From Hyphomicrobium sp. (GTDB lineage: Bacteria; Pseudomonadota; Alphaproteobacteria; Rhizobiales; Hyphomicrobiaceae), in assembly GCA_003987725.1 (NCBI GenBank), contig RXJH01000001.1, positions 310,001 through 374,000 on the forward strand: 64,000 bases of DNA. The letters are read 5' to 3'. The notes beneath the pieces are model-generated. The model ran no database searches. It saw only the letters and a list, made by a program, of their open reading frames with translations, and was not told the DNA's origin. This document shows, piece by piece, positions 17,625 through 27,318 of the stretch. Each line of letters opens with the position of its first letter. The stretch's first letter is position 1. The position numbers and the translations under genes were made by a program.

Positions 17625-20600
17625 TCTGCCGTTCTCCCTTGGGATCGACGAAAACGGGCGATACGAGTCTGACCTTGTGCGCCTTGCCGCCTGCGTGGGC
17701 GTAAAGAACGTTGCGCCCGGCTTTGCGGCCCTCTTCGCTCCGCCGGTTGATACCATCGCGGACGACGGCAAGTGCGATGGAGCGCTTCAATTCGGGGCTG
17801 TAGTAGCTCGACGTCACGTGTCCGAGCATCGGAACGGGCGGAGCTGTATCAGCTCGCTCGATGATTTGTGCGCCTTCGGCGAGCACGATTTCGGGATCCT
17901 CCGTCAAGAGACCGACGAGCTGTTTGCGATTGGGACCAGCCGTGTCGCTACGCGCGAACGAACGCTTGCCGATGAAGCTGAACGGCTTCTTCATGCTCAC
18001 GGCCCACGCCATATCGAGATCGAGCGGCGTCATCGATCCGTCGGTGTCCTGGCCGACGATGATGAAGCCCTTCTCGGCACGCAGGACGTGCATGGTCTCG
18101 GTGCCGTAGGGTGTGATGCCGAATTCGCCGCCGGCGTCCATCAGCGCTTCCCAGACGTAATGGCCATAGTTGGCGTCGACATTGACCTCGAAAGCCAGTT
18201 CACCGGAAAAGCTGATGCGGAAGACGCGCGCCGGAATGCCAGCCACGGTTCCTTCGCGCCAATCCATGAATTTGAAAGCCGAGGATGAGAGATCGATACC
18301 GGCGCAGACTTTCGCCAGAACCTCGCGGCTTTTCGGTCCGACGATGGCCGCGGTCGCCCAGTGGTCGGTCACGGACGTCATGTAGACGTCGAGATCCGGC
18401 CATTCGGTCTGATGCCATTTCTCGAGCCAGGAGAGGACGCGTGCTGCGCCGCCCGTTGTCGTCGTCATGACGAAGTGATCATCAGTGATGCACGCGGTTA
18501 CACCGTCGTCCATCACCATGCCGTTCTCATCCAGCATCAAGCCGTAGCGGCATTTGCCTGGAGCGAGCTTCGCCCAATCGTTGGCATAGACGCGTCCCAG
18601 AAATTCGCGCACGTCCTTGCCGCGAAGGTCGATCTTGCCGAGTGTCGAAGCATCCATGATGCCAACGCCACGCCGGGCGGCTAGGCATTCGCGGCGCACG
18701 GCCGCGTGCATGTCTTCACCCGGCAGCGGGAAATACCAGGGCCGCAACCACTGCCCGACCGGTTCGAATTCGGCGCCGCGCGCGACGTGGCAGGCGTGCA
18801 TCGCCGAATAGCGCCGCGGCTCGAATGTTTCGTCCGCGTGGAGACCCGCGAGCGTCCCGAATGTGACCGGCGAATAGGCGGGGCGATACGTCGTCGTTCC
18901 GACTTCAGGAATGCTTACACCGCGTGCATCGGCGGCGATGGCAAAGCCATTGACGTTCGACAGCTTGCCCTGGTCCGTTCCGAAACCCAACGCCGTATAG
19001 CGCTTGATGTGTTCGATCGAGCGATAGTTCTCGCGCACGGCCAAATGAATGTCGGCCGCCGAAACGTCGTTCTGAAAGTCGACGAAGGCCTTCTTGCCGT
19101 GGCCTTCGCGCTTGCCGTCGGGAATGCGGAAGATGCGGCGCGGCGGAACAGTTTGCGGTTCATCGGTGCGCACATCGACTGCGCTCGTGGTGTCCGTCGG
19201 CTTGCCGAGTGACGCGAGCAGATCACCGATCGTTCGCTGAGTCTGCTCGAGCGCTTGTTGCAAGCCGAATTCGCCGGTGACGGCGCCGACGCAGTATATG
19301 CGGGATTTTGCGCGCCCCGTCGCGGGCACGACGAAGGCCAGTTTCTCCTCATCCCAATGCGGGCGGCCGCCGTCGTGACAATAGAGGTGCACCGTCGGAG
19401 ACAAGCCGCCGGAGCTTCCGAGCGCATCGCAGTCGATACTTGGCCCCGTGCCGGTGACGACATTTTGCCCGGCGTCGAGCTTCACGAGCTGCGCGCCGTT
19501 GACCTCACGTCCTCCCCTCGCGAAGCTGATGCCGTAACCTAACCTCAGATCGACGCCGGCGGCGCGCGCGCGTTTTTCCCAAGCTGGATTTACGCGGGCA
19601 CGTGCATCGGCGAGAACAACTTCGCAGCCAGCGCGGATCAGATCGCATGCGCCTTGATAAACGTGATCGTTGCTCGTGTGCAGCAACACGCGTTTGCCGA
19701 CCGCAACGCCGTAACGATTGAGATATGTGGTCAGCGCCGACGCCGTCATGATACCCGGAACGTCGTTGTTTCCGAACACGAGCGGGCGCTCGATCGCGCC
19801 GGTTGCAAGAACCACGCTTTCCGCGCGGATGCGATGCAGCCTCTGGCGCGGGCGATTTACGGCGCGTTCCGCCAACGGCAGATGATCCTGAAGCTGCTCG
19901 ACCGCCAAAACCAGATTCATGTCGTGGAGTGCAAAAGCGCTCGTTCGCGTCAGCACCTCGACATTCGGCATACTTTGCAGCTCGCCGATGACGATTTTGA
20001 GCCAGGCATCCGCTGCCTTGCCGCCGATGATGCTATACGGCGATGACAGCAGCCAACCGCCGCATTCCTTCTGCTCGTCGAGCAGCACGACTTTCAATCC
20101 GGCACGGCCTGCAGCGAGCGCCGCGAGCAATCCGCTGGCGCCGCCACCGACGACGAGAACTTGCGCGTGGCGATGGCTGTGATCGTAGGTTTCGGGATCG
20201 GGCTCCGCTGGCGCGCTGCCGTAGCCCGCAGCCTGCCGGATGATGTGCTCGAACTTCGGCCAGAGCTTCTGGTTTTGGAACGTCTTGTAGTAGAAGCCCG
20301 CTGGCATGAAGCGCGCAAAGACGCCGCCGATGCTTTTCAGATCGAACTCAAGCGTCGGGTAGCCCGTCGTGCGGCGCGCGGTGAGGCCATCGTACAGTTC
20401 GACCTGTGTCGCCTTGAGATTGGGAATCGTATGCGCGCCGGTTTCGATCTGCATGAGCGCGTTCGGTTCTTCAGGACCGGAGCCGACGATGCCGCGCGGA
20501 CGGCCGTACTTGAAGCTGCGCGCAAGCATGCGCACGCCGTTCGCCAGCAGCGCCGACGCCAGCGTATCCCCGGCGAAACCGCTGTAAGGTTGGCCATCAA

Positions 20601-20667
20601 ACGAGAACGACAGCGGCTTTTCGAAATCGATCCGCGCGCCAGGGCGCCGGACGCGGAAACTGGTCAC
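17617..20667 (-). CDS. soxA: Sarcosine oxidase alpha subunit
   Basis: A 1016-residue SoxA of normal length. An N-terminal ferredoxin-like segment (FSFDGQPYSGFAGDTLASAL) is followed by a pyridine-nucleotide fold (VLVVGGGASGLLAALAAGRAGL) and a C-terminal aminomethyltransferase (GcvT-like) domain binding tetrahydrofolate (residues about 590-1010; GIMDASTLGKIDLRGKD). It starts with GTG whose last bases overlap the soxD stop (GTGA). Methyl groups removed from sarcosine leave here as methylene-tetrahydrofolate, which suits a C1-utilising organism. Confidence 0.95.
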   Translation of the reverse strand: MTSFRVRRPGARIDFEKPLSFSFDGQPYSGFAGDTLASALLANGVRMLARSFKYGRPRGIVGSGPEEPNALMQIETGAHTIPNLKATQVELYDGLTARRTTGYPTLEFDLKSIGGVFARFMPAGFYYKTFQNQKLWPKFEHIIRQAAGYGSAPAEPDPETYDHSHRHAQVLVVGGGASGLLAALAAGRAGLKVVLLDEQKECGGWLLSSPYSIIGGKAADAWLKIVIGELQSMPNVEVLTRTSAFALHDMNLVLAVEQLQDHLPLAERAVNRPRQRLHRIRAESVVLATGAIERPLVFGNNDVPGIMTASALTTYLNRYGVAVGKRVLLHTSNDHVYQGACDLIRAGCEVVLADARARVNPAWEKRARAAGVDLRLGYGISFARGGREVNGAQLVKLDAGQNVVTGTGPSIDCDALGSSGGLSPTVHLYCHDGGRPHWDEEKLAFVVPATGRAKSRIYCVGAVTGEFGLQQALEQTQRTIGDLLASLGKPTDTTSAVDVRTDEPQTVPPRRIFRIPDGKREGHGKKAFVDFQNDVSAADIHLAVRENYRSIEHIKRYTALGFGTDQGKLSNVNGFAIAADARGVSIPEVGTTTYRPAYSPVTFGTLAGLHADETFEPRRYSAMHACHVARGAEFEPVGQWLRPWYFPLPGEDMHAAVRRECLAARRGVGIMDASTLGKIDLRGKDVREFLGRVYANDWAKLAPGKCRYGLMLDENGMVMDDGVTACITDDHFVMTTTTGGAARVLSWLEKWHQTEWPDLDVYMTSVTDHWATAAIVGPKSREVLAKVCAGIDLSSSAFKFMDWREGTVAGIPARVFRISFSGELAFEVNVDANYGHYVWEALMDAGGEFGITPYGTETMHVLRAEKGFIIVGQDTDGSMTPLDLDMAWAVSMKKPFSFIGKRSFARSDTAGPNRKQLVGLLTEDPEIVLAEGAQIIERADTAPPVPMLGHVTSSYYSPELKRSIALAVVRDGINRRSEEGRKAGRNVLYAHAGGKAHKVRLVSPVFVDPKGERQNV

Positions 20668-20963
20668 GTTGCGCCACCCTCCGCGTCATAGGCCTTGCGG
20701 CCATCGGATAGCGTCCACGATCCGGCAATGGCATTCGTCGCGGTGTTGCGCTTCACGACGAAGAACTTGCGGCAGCCCGTGTTGTGCGACCACATTTCCC
20801 AATGCCAGCCCTTGGGATTTTTGCGCATGAAAAGATAATCACCCCACGCGTCGTCATCGAGCGTTTCGGGCGCAGACGGGCGCGGAATGAACGCCTCGCC
20901 GCCGTAGCCGAATTCTTCCTCTTCCCGGTTTTCCCCGCAATGCGGGCAGAAAAACACAAACAT
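20664..20963 (-). CDS. soxD: Sarcosine oxidase delta subunit
   Basis: A 99-residue SoxD. The zinc site is visible as CPHCG near the N-terminus with H and C in SHNTGCRKFF; the conserved GDYLFMRKNPKGWHWEMW fills the middle. It is the small zinc-binding subunit of heterotetrameric sarcosine oxidase. It lies 14 bases after soxB and its stop overlaps the soxA start. Confidence 0.95.
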   Translation of the reverse strand: MFVFFCPHCGENREEEEFGYGGEAFIPRPSAPETLDDDAWGDYLFMRKNPKGWHWEMWSHNTGCRKFFVVKRNTATNAIAGSWTLSDGRKAYDAEGGAT

Positions 20964-20977
20964 CGCGAGATCCTGAA

Positions 20978-22231
20978 TTAATGAGCGACGCCGGCGGCGC
21001 CGTGCTCATCGATGAGATGTCCCGTAGAGAAGCGTGCGAGATCGAATGCACGGTTGAGCGGATGCGGGTCGTCTTTCGCGATCGTATGAGCGAAGACATT
21101 TCCGGAACCCGGCGTCGCCTTGAAGCCGCCCGTTCCCCAACCGCAGTTGAAGTAGAGACCCTTGATCTTCGTTTTGCTGATGATCGGGCACGCGTCGGGG
21201 GTCGTATCGACGATGCCGCCCCATTGGCGGTTCATGCGCACGCGCGAGAACATTGGAAAAAGCTCGATGATCGCAGCGGCCGTATGCTCGATGATGTGCG
21301 GGCTGCCGCGCTGCGTGTAGCTCGTATAGTGATCGATGCCCGCGCCGATGACGAGTTCGCCTTTGTCGGACTGGCTTGCATAGCCATGCACGGCATTCGA
21401 CATGACGACCGTATCGAGCACTGGCTTCATGGATTCGGAGACGAACGCCTGCAGCGGATGGCTTTCGATGGGCATGCGAATGCCAGCCATCTTCGCGAGA
21501 ACGGAGGAATGCCCGGATGCAACGCAGCCGACGCGCTCGCTTCTGATCGGTCCGCGTGTCGTTTCCAATCCGACGATGCGGCCGTTCGCGATGTCCATGC
21601 CGATGACTTCGCAGTTCTCGATGATGTCGACGCCGTATTTGCTGGCGGCGCGCGCAAATCCCCAGGCGACGGCATCATGCCGGGCAATGCCGCCGCGCGG
21701 CTGGAAACTTGCGCCGAGCACTGGGTAGCGCGCTGTCTTCGCGGTGTTGAGAATGGGAATGCGCCGCTTCACCTCGGCAGCGTCGAGCACGAGCGCATCG
21801 ATGCCATTTAAATTGTTGGCGTTCACGCGGCGCTCGATATCGCGCATATCCTGCAGCGTGTGGCCGAGATTGAAGACGCCGCGCTGGCTGAACATGACGT
21901 TGAAATTCAGGTCTTCGGTCAGACCTTCCCAAAGCTTCAGCGCGTGCTCGTAAAGAAGGGCGGCTTCGTCCCAAAGATAATTGGAACGGACGATCGTCGT
22001 GTTGCGCGCGGTGTTGCCGCCCCCGAGATATCCCTTCTCGATGACCGCAACATTGCGAAGCCCATGTTCCTTGGCCAGGTAATAGGCGGTCGCAAGACCG
22101 TGGCCGCCGGCGCCGACGATCACGACGTCATAGGACGGCTTCGGCTCGGCGCTGCGCCACGCCGGATCCCAGCCTTCGTTGTGCCTGAGGCCCTTCGTGA
22201 AAAGCGACCAGGAAGAGTAGTCTTTCCTCAT
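20978..22231 (-). CDS. soxB: Sarcosine oxidase beta subunit
   Basis: A 417-residue FAD-dependent amino acid oxidase fold starting [20 protein letters not shown]. The dinucleotide motif is [19 protein letters not shown], and C-terminal [20 protein letters not shown] is characteristic of SoxB. This subunit oxidises sarcosine and carries covalent FMN in known enzymes. The ATG at 22231 is preferred to the preceding TTG because GGGGAG lies seven bases upstream. It is the first gene of the ten-gene operon ending at gbcB, so the main promoter should lie at 22232-22399. Confidence 0.95.
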   Translation of the reverse strand: MRKDYSSWSLFTKGLRHNEGWDPAWRSAEPKPSYDVVIVGAGGHGLATAYYLAKEHGLRNVAVIEKGYLGGGNTARNTTIVRSNYLWDEAALLYEHALKLWEGLTEDLNFNVMFSQRGVFNLGHTLQDMRDIERRVNANNLNGIDALVLDAAEVKRRIPILNTAKTARYPVLGASFQPRGGIARHDAVAWGFARAASKYGVDIIENCEVIGMDIANGRIVGLETTRGPIRSERVGCVASGHSSVLAKMAGIRMPIESHPLQAFVSESMKPVLDTVVMSNAVHGYASQSDKGELVIGAGIDHYTSYTQRGSPHIIEHTAAAIIELFPMFSRVRMNRQWGGIVDTTPDACPIISKTKIKGLYFNCGWGTGGFKATPGSGNVFAHTIAKDDPHPLNRAFDLARFSTGHLIDEHGAAGVAH

Positions 22232-22399
22232 CAAAACTCCCCACTTGCACCGCCCGACGCGGCGTCAAACAGCCCTTTGTCGAGGTGCACGCGCTAGTTA
22301 GGCCGACGGCCCGCTTTTGGTGCAGCCGCAGAAGACGCAAACTTTGCTAATTGCGACACGACGGGACCGATGCGTCACCCGGCCAATCGGCGCGACCGG

Positions 22400-22885
22400 C
22401 TAGGCTCCACGCATCCTGGCAATCAGGTCACGCACCGGATCGATCGAGACGTCGGGTCTTCCGGCCAGCTCGAGTTCACAGAATTCCTTGGTCACGACTT
22501 CATGCTCGGTCAAAAATCGCAAAGTCTCGGCGTCCTCGGGGGCGCATCGCTGTTCCAACGCCGCGTAGCGCGGAATGATCGGATCGAGCTCGCCGCTGAA
22601 GCGTTTCATGAAGTCGTCCCACGGCAAGCTGACGTATCTTTGAACGTGGTCGATGCCTTTCTGACGAAATGCGTCGCTTTCGCGCGCATCGCCTCCAAGC
22701 TTGGCGACGAGGTCCCGCATTCTGGCCTTCGTGACGACTTCGAGTTCGGTCAGAAGGCGCCACTTGTTCGCGCGATCGGGGTCTGCCATGGCCTCTGCGA
22801 TGCCGCTGTAAAGCGCTTCGCCGTAGACTTCGCCTTGGTAAGCGCGCTCGACCTTTGCGATGAAATCGTCCTTTACATCGACCAT
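22400..22885 (-). CDS. Ferritin-like (rubrerythrin-type) helical protein, tentative
   Basis: A 161-residue protein starting MVDVKDDFIAKVERAYQGEV. Two similar helices, LLTELEVVTKAR and FLTEHEVVTKEF, and other Glu/Tyr positions (GEVYGEALYSG) suggest a duplicated four-helix bundle with possible di-iron ligands, as in the ferritin superfamily. The ATG at 22885 has a strong GGAGGAG ribosome binding site; the longer frame upstream is not needed. It lies 168 bp upstream of soxB on the same strand and may be part of the betaine regulon, perhaps handling hydrogen peroxide or a methylated amine. Function is not known. Confidence 0.6.
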   Translation of the reverse strand: MVDVKDDFIAKVERAYQGEVYGEALYSGIAEAMADPDRANKWRLLTELEVVTKARMRDLVAKLGGDARESDAFRQKGIDHVQRYVSLPWDDFMKRFSGELDPIIPRYAALEQRCAPEDAETLRFLTEHEVVTKEFCELELAGRPDVSIDPVRDLIARMRGA

Positions 22886-23112
22886 GGGCTGTCGCTCCTC
22901 CCGCCGATTATCACCTATCGAAATCCGCACGATGATCAAGGAGATCCAGAAAAAAATCAGAACGGTCCGCGGCCGACGTTCGGATGCGGGCCCGCATACG
23001 ATGTAACATTCTGGGCCGAAATATGCCTTGCGGCACCTGTACTTGGCGTGCTGACGAGCTAACTGCGGAACGCCGGTTCGGCCAACGCGAAGATATTCAA
23101 AGGGATGAACCA

Positions 23113-23595
23113 ATGCGCAAACCCGCAACCAAAGCGCGCCCGGTCGCGGCCAAAGGGACGTCCAAGCCGCCGGCGAGAATTGCAAAGAAAGGCGCGGAAG
23201 GAAGCGACACTCCCTCGCAGTTGATCGATGCGAAGATCAAGGAACTGAATGACTGGCGCGGCGCGATGCTTGCGCGTCTCAGGGCGCTCATCAAGCAGGC
23301 CGATCCCGAAGTGACCGAGACATGGAAGTGGCGCGGCGTTCCGGTCTGGGAGCACGGGGGAATTATCTGCACTGGCGAGACGTACAAAGCTGTCGTGAAG
23401 ATGACGTTCGCCAAGGGCGCATCGTTGCACGACCCTTCGGGACTGTTCAACTCCAGCCTCGAAGGGAACGTCAGGCGCGCCATCGACATCCGTGAGGGCG
23501 ACACGATCGATGAAAAGGCCTTGAAGGTACTCATCCGCGCCGCCGTGGCATTGAACACGTCCGCCAGTTCACGGAGGAAAACGATCGCAAAATGA
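23113..23595 (+). CDS. DUF1801 domain protein
   Basis: A 160-residue protein. A basic Lys/Ala/Pro-rich tail of about 35 residues precedes a DUF1801 domain with WRGAMLARLRALIKQADPEV, TWKWRGVPVWEH and VKMTFAKGASLHDPSGLFN. DUF1801 proteins are small soluble proteins of unknown role related to the frataxin-like YdhG fold. The ATG at 23113 has AAGGG about nine bases upstream. It stands alone between divergent and convergent neighbours. Confidence 0.8.
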   Translation: MRKPATKARPVAAKGTSKPPARIAKKGAEGSDTPSQLIDAKIKELNDWRGAMLARLRALIKQADPEVTETWKWRGVPVWEHGGIICTGETYKAVVKMTFAKGASLHDPSGLFNSSLEGNVRRAIDIREGDTIDEKALKVLIRAAVALNTSASSRRKTIAK

Positions 23596-23773
23596 GCGGA
23601 GCGGACTTGTGCCCGTGTTCCCTCGGCATCGAGACATAGCTGCAAGATCCCAGCAGCGGACATCAGCGCGCGAGGCTACCGACACGCCGAATGTAGGGTA
23701 AGATGACGTCCGTTTTCCGGTGGGAACGGACATCATGAGGATCGGGGGCAAGGTCTCTGGGCGACCCGACCGG

Positions 23774-24682
23774 TCATTGGAGAAATTCGCGGACAATGCG
23801 AACCGTCGCTTCCGGATTTTCCTCCATGATCCAATGCCCGGAGTCAGGTACGATGGCCTCTCGAACATCATTGGCCGCAAATCGCATGACGGTCGCCATC
23901 ATCGGCCCAAACGACTTTTCGCCGCCGACAGCCAGAACCGGCATCTCGAGCTTGCCTTTTGCCAGGAAAGCCTTGTTGTCGATGGCGTCCTGGTCGAAGG
24001 CCGCGAACTGGGCGAAACCGGAATGCATTGCGCCGGGCAGCGCGTAGAGCCTGGCGTAATGTTCGCGTGCCGGTTCGCTAAAGCGTGCAGGCGTCGCCGA
24101 GAACTCGTTCCAGAAGCGATCGAGATAGATCCGCTCCCGTCCGGCGACCAGCCGTTCCATGTCTGGTCCGCCAAACCGAAAGTGCCAAAGCAAGGGGTTC
24201 TTGAGAACCTCCTCCCACGGACCGACACCGGGCAGCGGCGCATCGATGACGACGAGTTTCGTTACACGGGATGGGTGCTGGGCCGCGAAAGCGTAAGCGA
24301 CCATGTTGCCAATGTCGTGCGCAACGATCTCGGCTCGCTCGATGTGAAGCTGGTCGAGCACGCCGGCGAGGTCTCCGGCTTGCGTTTTCTTGTCGAAGCC
24401 TCCGGCCGGCTTCGATGACAGTCCGAGACCGCGCAGGTCGGGAACGACAACGGTATGATCGCGCGCGAGATCGGTTGCCATCGGCACCCACATGTCCCCG
24501 GTCTCGCCGTAGCCGTGCACGAGCAGGACGGCGGGGCCGGCACCGCCGGTCCGGACATGGATGATAGCGCCGTTGGTCGTGATCTCCTGTGTCGAGAAAT
24601 TCGGCGGATAGGTAAAGCTCTCACCTGCTGCTGAGGTTGTGAGCAGGCCAAGGAGGAGCAGGAAGGCAATGATCGGGCGCAT
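23774..24682 (-). CDS. Exported alpha/beta hydrolase (epoxide hydrolase / haloalkane dehalogenase type)
   Basis: A 302-residue protein with a signal peptide (FLLLLGLLTTSAAGES) and an alpha/beta hydrolase fold: LLVHGYGETGDMW oxyanion loop, AHDIGNMVAYAFA with Asp as nucleophile, and SGHWIMEENPEA with the catalytic His. An Asp nucleophile points to epoxide hydrolases or dehalogenases rather than esterases. It is the last gene of a three-gene operon with the oxidoreductase at 24723 and the cupin at 25660. The substrate is unknown. Confidence 0.82.
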   Translation of the reverse strand: MRPIIAFLLLLGLLTTSAAGESFTYPPNFSTQEITTNGAIIHVRTGGAGPAVLLVHGYGETGDMWVPMATDLARDHTVVVPDLRGLGLSSKPAGGFDKKTQAGDLAGVLDQLHIERAEIVAHDIGNMVAYAFAAQHPSRVTKLVVIDAPLPGVGPWEEVLKNPLLWHFRFGGPDMERLVAGRERIYLDRFWNEFSATPARFSEPAREHYARLYALPGAMHSGFAQFAAFDQDAIDNKAFLAKGKLEMPVLAVGGEKSFGPMMATVMRFAANDVREAIVPDSGHWIMEENPEATVRIVREFLQ

Positions 24683-24722
24683 GTATCACCTTGCATAAAG
24701 CGACTGGAGCTGTTTTGCGCAA

Positions 24723-25652
24723 TCACGTGTCGTGCCGCAGAACGATCTTTCCGCGCGGACGTGAGCGCATTCCGTCGAGCATCTCGTGGGCCGTTCGCGC
24801 CTCCGCGAGCGGCAACATCGTGCCGATGTTGGTTTCAATCTCGCCTGCATCCAAGATTGCCGCAAGCTCGCTGAGGCGCGCGGTGGTGACCTCCACAAGG
24901 AAAAATAGGCAGCGTACGCCGCGCCGCCGGGCCTCCTCCTCGTCGGGCCTGGAAACGGCGGACACGAGGATGCCGCCGGGGGAAACGAAATCGATTGCCT
25001 GCCGTTGGATATCGCCGCCAACCGTGTCGATGACGGCATCGAATTTCTCCATGCCTTCTTCGATGCCGCCACTGTAAAAGACCACCTCATCGGCATCTAG
25101 CGAATAGACGTAGTCGGCGTCGCTCTCGGAGGCTGTAGCTACGGCATAAGCGCCCGCTCTGCGCGCGAGTTGAACCGCATATGCGCCGACGTTGCCGGCC
25201 CCTCCGAGAATGAGAACCCTCTGGCCGTTTTTGACGCCCGCATAGTCGAACAGCATCTGCCAGGCGGTCACAGCCACAACGGGGACCGAAGCCGACTCGA
25301 TGAAGCCAAGCCTCCGGGGCTTGGACGCGATCATGGAGGCTTGGGCGACTGCGTATTCAGCGTTCGCTCCGGTAAACTGCGGGTTGGTTACTCCAAAGAC
25401 GTGATCACCCGGCTTGAATTCCTTCACTTCGCCGCCAACGGCGGTGACGATGCCGGAGAGGTCAGAGCCGAGCGTAATCGGAAGCTTCTGCTCGACCTTG
25501 CTTACGCCAGAGCGAATCCAGGCGTCCCAGGGGCCGACTCCGCTCGCCTGCACATGGACAAGTACTTCGCCGGGGCCTGGCTCAGGAACGGCGACGTCCT
25601 CAAATGAAATCACGTTCGGCGGCCCGAATGCGTGCACGCGGTTGGCCTTCAT
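24723..25652 (-). CDS. NADP-dependent quinone oxidoreductase-like (zinc-free MDR family)
   Basis: A 309-residue medium-chain dehydrogenase/reductase. The N-terminal GroES-like domain (VPEPGPGEVLVHVQASGVGPWDAW) lacks the structural zinc cysteines. The Rossmann part has VLILGGAGNVGAYAVQLARR and VIDTVGGD. The C-terminal EARTAHEMLDG is typical of the quinone oxidoreductase branch. It starts seven bases after the cupin stop, so the two are cotranscribed. Substrate unknown; the operon looks like a detoxification or stress unit. Confidence 0.83.
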   Translation of the reverse strand: MKANRVHAFGPPNVISFEDVAVPEPGPGEVLVHVQASGVGPWDAWIRSGVSKVEQKLPITLGSDLSGIVTAVGGEVKEFKPGDHVFGVTNPQFTGANAEYAVAQASMIASKPRRLGFIESASVPVVAVTAWQMLFDYAGVKNGQRVLILGGAGNVGAYAVQLARRAGAYAVATASESDADYVYSLDADEVVFYSGGIEEGMEKFDAVIDTVGGDIQRQAIDFVSPGGILVSAVSRPDEEEARRRGVRCLFFLVEVTTARLSELAAILDAGEIETNIGTMLPLAEARTAHEMLDGMRSRPRGKIVLRHDT

Positions 25653-25659
25653 GACGGCC

Positions 25660-26079
25660 TCACTTGTCGAACGTCGTCAGCTTTGCTCCGTCATCGGCAA
25701 TGAAGATTGCGAGCAGGCTTGCAGGCTCGGTCTTGCTCGCGTTCTCGCTCACGAGATGCTTGCTTCCCGGCGGTTCGAAGAACGCCTCGCCGGCCTTGTA
25801 GACCTTGGCGGGGCCGGTCGCCGAATTCTCAGAGCGGATCTCTCCCGAGAGGACGTATGCGAGCACGCTGCCGGAATGCACGTGCGCCTTCGAGACGCCG
25901 CCGGGCTCATACGAGACGACGATGGCAGTGATACTCTTCCCCGGCACGTTCGGCAGCTTCTCGCTGACGACAGGCTTGACACTGTCGCCACCCTCGTGAG
26001 CAAGCGTCGCCTGTCCCACTACGAAGGCCGCGAATATGGACAGTGCCGCAATACCGATCGTCCATTTAAAACCGATCAT
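25660..26079 (-). CDS. Exported cupin-domain protein
   Basis: A 139-residue protein with an N-terminal hydrophobic export signal (about residues 1-27) and a single cupin barrel: SKAHVHSGSVLAYVLSGEI supplies the HxH motif and EAFFEPPGSKH the second metal-binding motif. The ATG at 26079 has AAGGGAGG directly upstream. It heads a three-gene operon and is divergent from the AraC regulator at 26288. A mononuclear-metal enzyme or ligand-binding role is possible; nothing more specific can be said. Confidence 0.8.
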   Translation of the reverse strand: MIGFKWTIGIAALSIFAAFVVGQATLAHEGGDSVKPVVSEKLPNVPGKSITAIVVSYEPGGVSKAHVHSGSVLAYVLSGEIRSENSATGPAKVYKAGEAFFEPPGSKHLVSENASKTEPASLLAIFIADDGAKLTTFDK

Positions 26080-26287
26080 GAATGCCTCCCTTGGCTTGTT
26101 CGTGCGGTTCCTGTCGTCCGCGATGGAAGGAGATGGGCTGTGCCCGGACCACGCGCCATCGCAACAGTCCGGCCCGCAAACGCGCAGATGCTAGCTAGGG
26201 AGTGCTCGCCGCGTATTTCAAGAAAGAGCTGTGTTTTGTATAAAAGCGCTTCAATGGGCTTTGTGCGGATCGACGGAAACGGGTGCC

Positions 26288-27193
26288 ATGGCCAAAACGC
26301 GCGCATACGGCTCAGGCCTGGGCGATCATTTTCGGCTTGGCGATGCTCCGGCGCTTGTCAGCCGTGCACTCCGGAAGACCGAACTCGCCGTGACTCAGCT
26401 TAAGCGTGATGAGCCCGATCTCGGCATGACCACGCCGATCGCAAAGGAAGATGCCTACCTCGTTGCTTTACAAGTGCGCGAGGTTCCGGATCATGAGCTC
26501 TGGGTTGACGAGAGAGCCATCGGCGTCGAGCCGATCCCAGCCTGCACGACGACCATCTACGATCTCCGGAGCAATCCGATCGCTTTCGTCCGCAGCCCAT
26601 TTCACTCGTTGCACTTCTACCTGCCGCGGCGGGCGATCAATCTCGCCCGCGAGGAGGAAGGTGAGAAGCCGATCGACGAACTCGCCTACCGTCCCGGCGT
26701 TGCAATGGCGGATACCGTCATCCGCATGCTCGGTCTTGCCTTGATGCCGGCGTTCGAGCTGCCCGAGCAGGCGAGCCTACTTTTTGTAGACCATGTGACC
26801 ATGGCCATGTGTGCGCATGTGGCATTCAAATATGGTGCGTCTGCTCGGCCGAGGATGGTTCGCGGTGGGCTCGCCCCGCGCCAAGAGCGCCTCGCGAAGG
26901 ACCTCCTGCGCGCCAATCTCTCTGGTGAGCTTTGTCTCGCCGATCTGGCGCGCGAATGTGGCTTGTCCGTGAGCCATTTTGCCCGTTCATTCCGCCGATC
27001 GACGGGATTGCCTCCGCACAGATGGCTGCTGATGGAGCGTGTCGAGCATGCGAAGGGGAGACTGAAGAGCACGGATATGTCGCTCCTGGAAATAGCCCTC
27101 GCGTGTGGCTTCGCGGATCAAAGCCACTTCACCCGAGTTTTTAGCCGTGCGACGGGGCTGAGCCCAGCAGCGTGGCGGCGCCACCGGTCGTAG
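26288..27193 (+). CDS. AraC family transcriptional regulator
   Basis: A 301-residue regulator with a cupin-like N-terminal half and a C-terminal AraC HTH (LADLARECGLSVSHFARSF, then SLLEIALACGFADQSHFTRVF and TGLSPAAWR). It is divergent from the cupin/oxidoreductase/hydrolase operon and is its likely regulator. The ATG at 26288 gives MAKTRAYGSGLG; an in-frame start at 26231 would add 19 residues but has no better ribosome binding site. Confidence 0.87.
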   Translation: MAKTRAYGSGLGDHFRLGDAPALVSRALRKTELAVTQLKRDEPDLGMTTPIAKEDAYLVALQVREVPDHELWVDERAIGVEPIPACTTTIYDLRSNPIAFVRSPFHSLHFYLPRRAINLAREEEGEKPIDELAYRPGVAMADTVIRMLGLALMPAFELPEQASLLFVDHVTMAMCAHVAFKYGASARPRMVRGGLAPRQERLAKDLLRANLSGELCLADLARECGLSVSHFARSFRRSTGLPPHRWLLMERVEHAKGRLKSTDMSLLEIALACGFADQSHFTRVFSRATGLSPAAWRRHRS

Positions 27194-27318
27194 AGATGCT
27201 CTCCCCAATTTCCGGTCTTTGGCCCGCAATTTTCGAAACGGATCTGAGCTAGCTAGGCCGCCGAGATTGTTTTCGAACAGCGGCGCGAGGGTGAAGTTTG
27301 AGGGGACGGATTGCCCCG

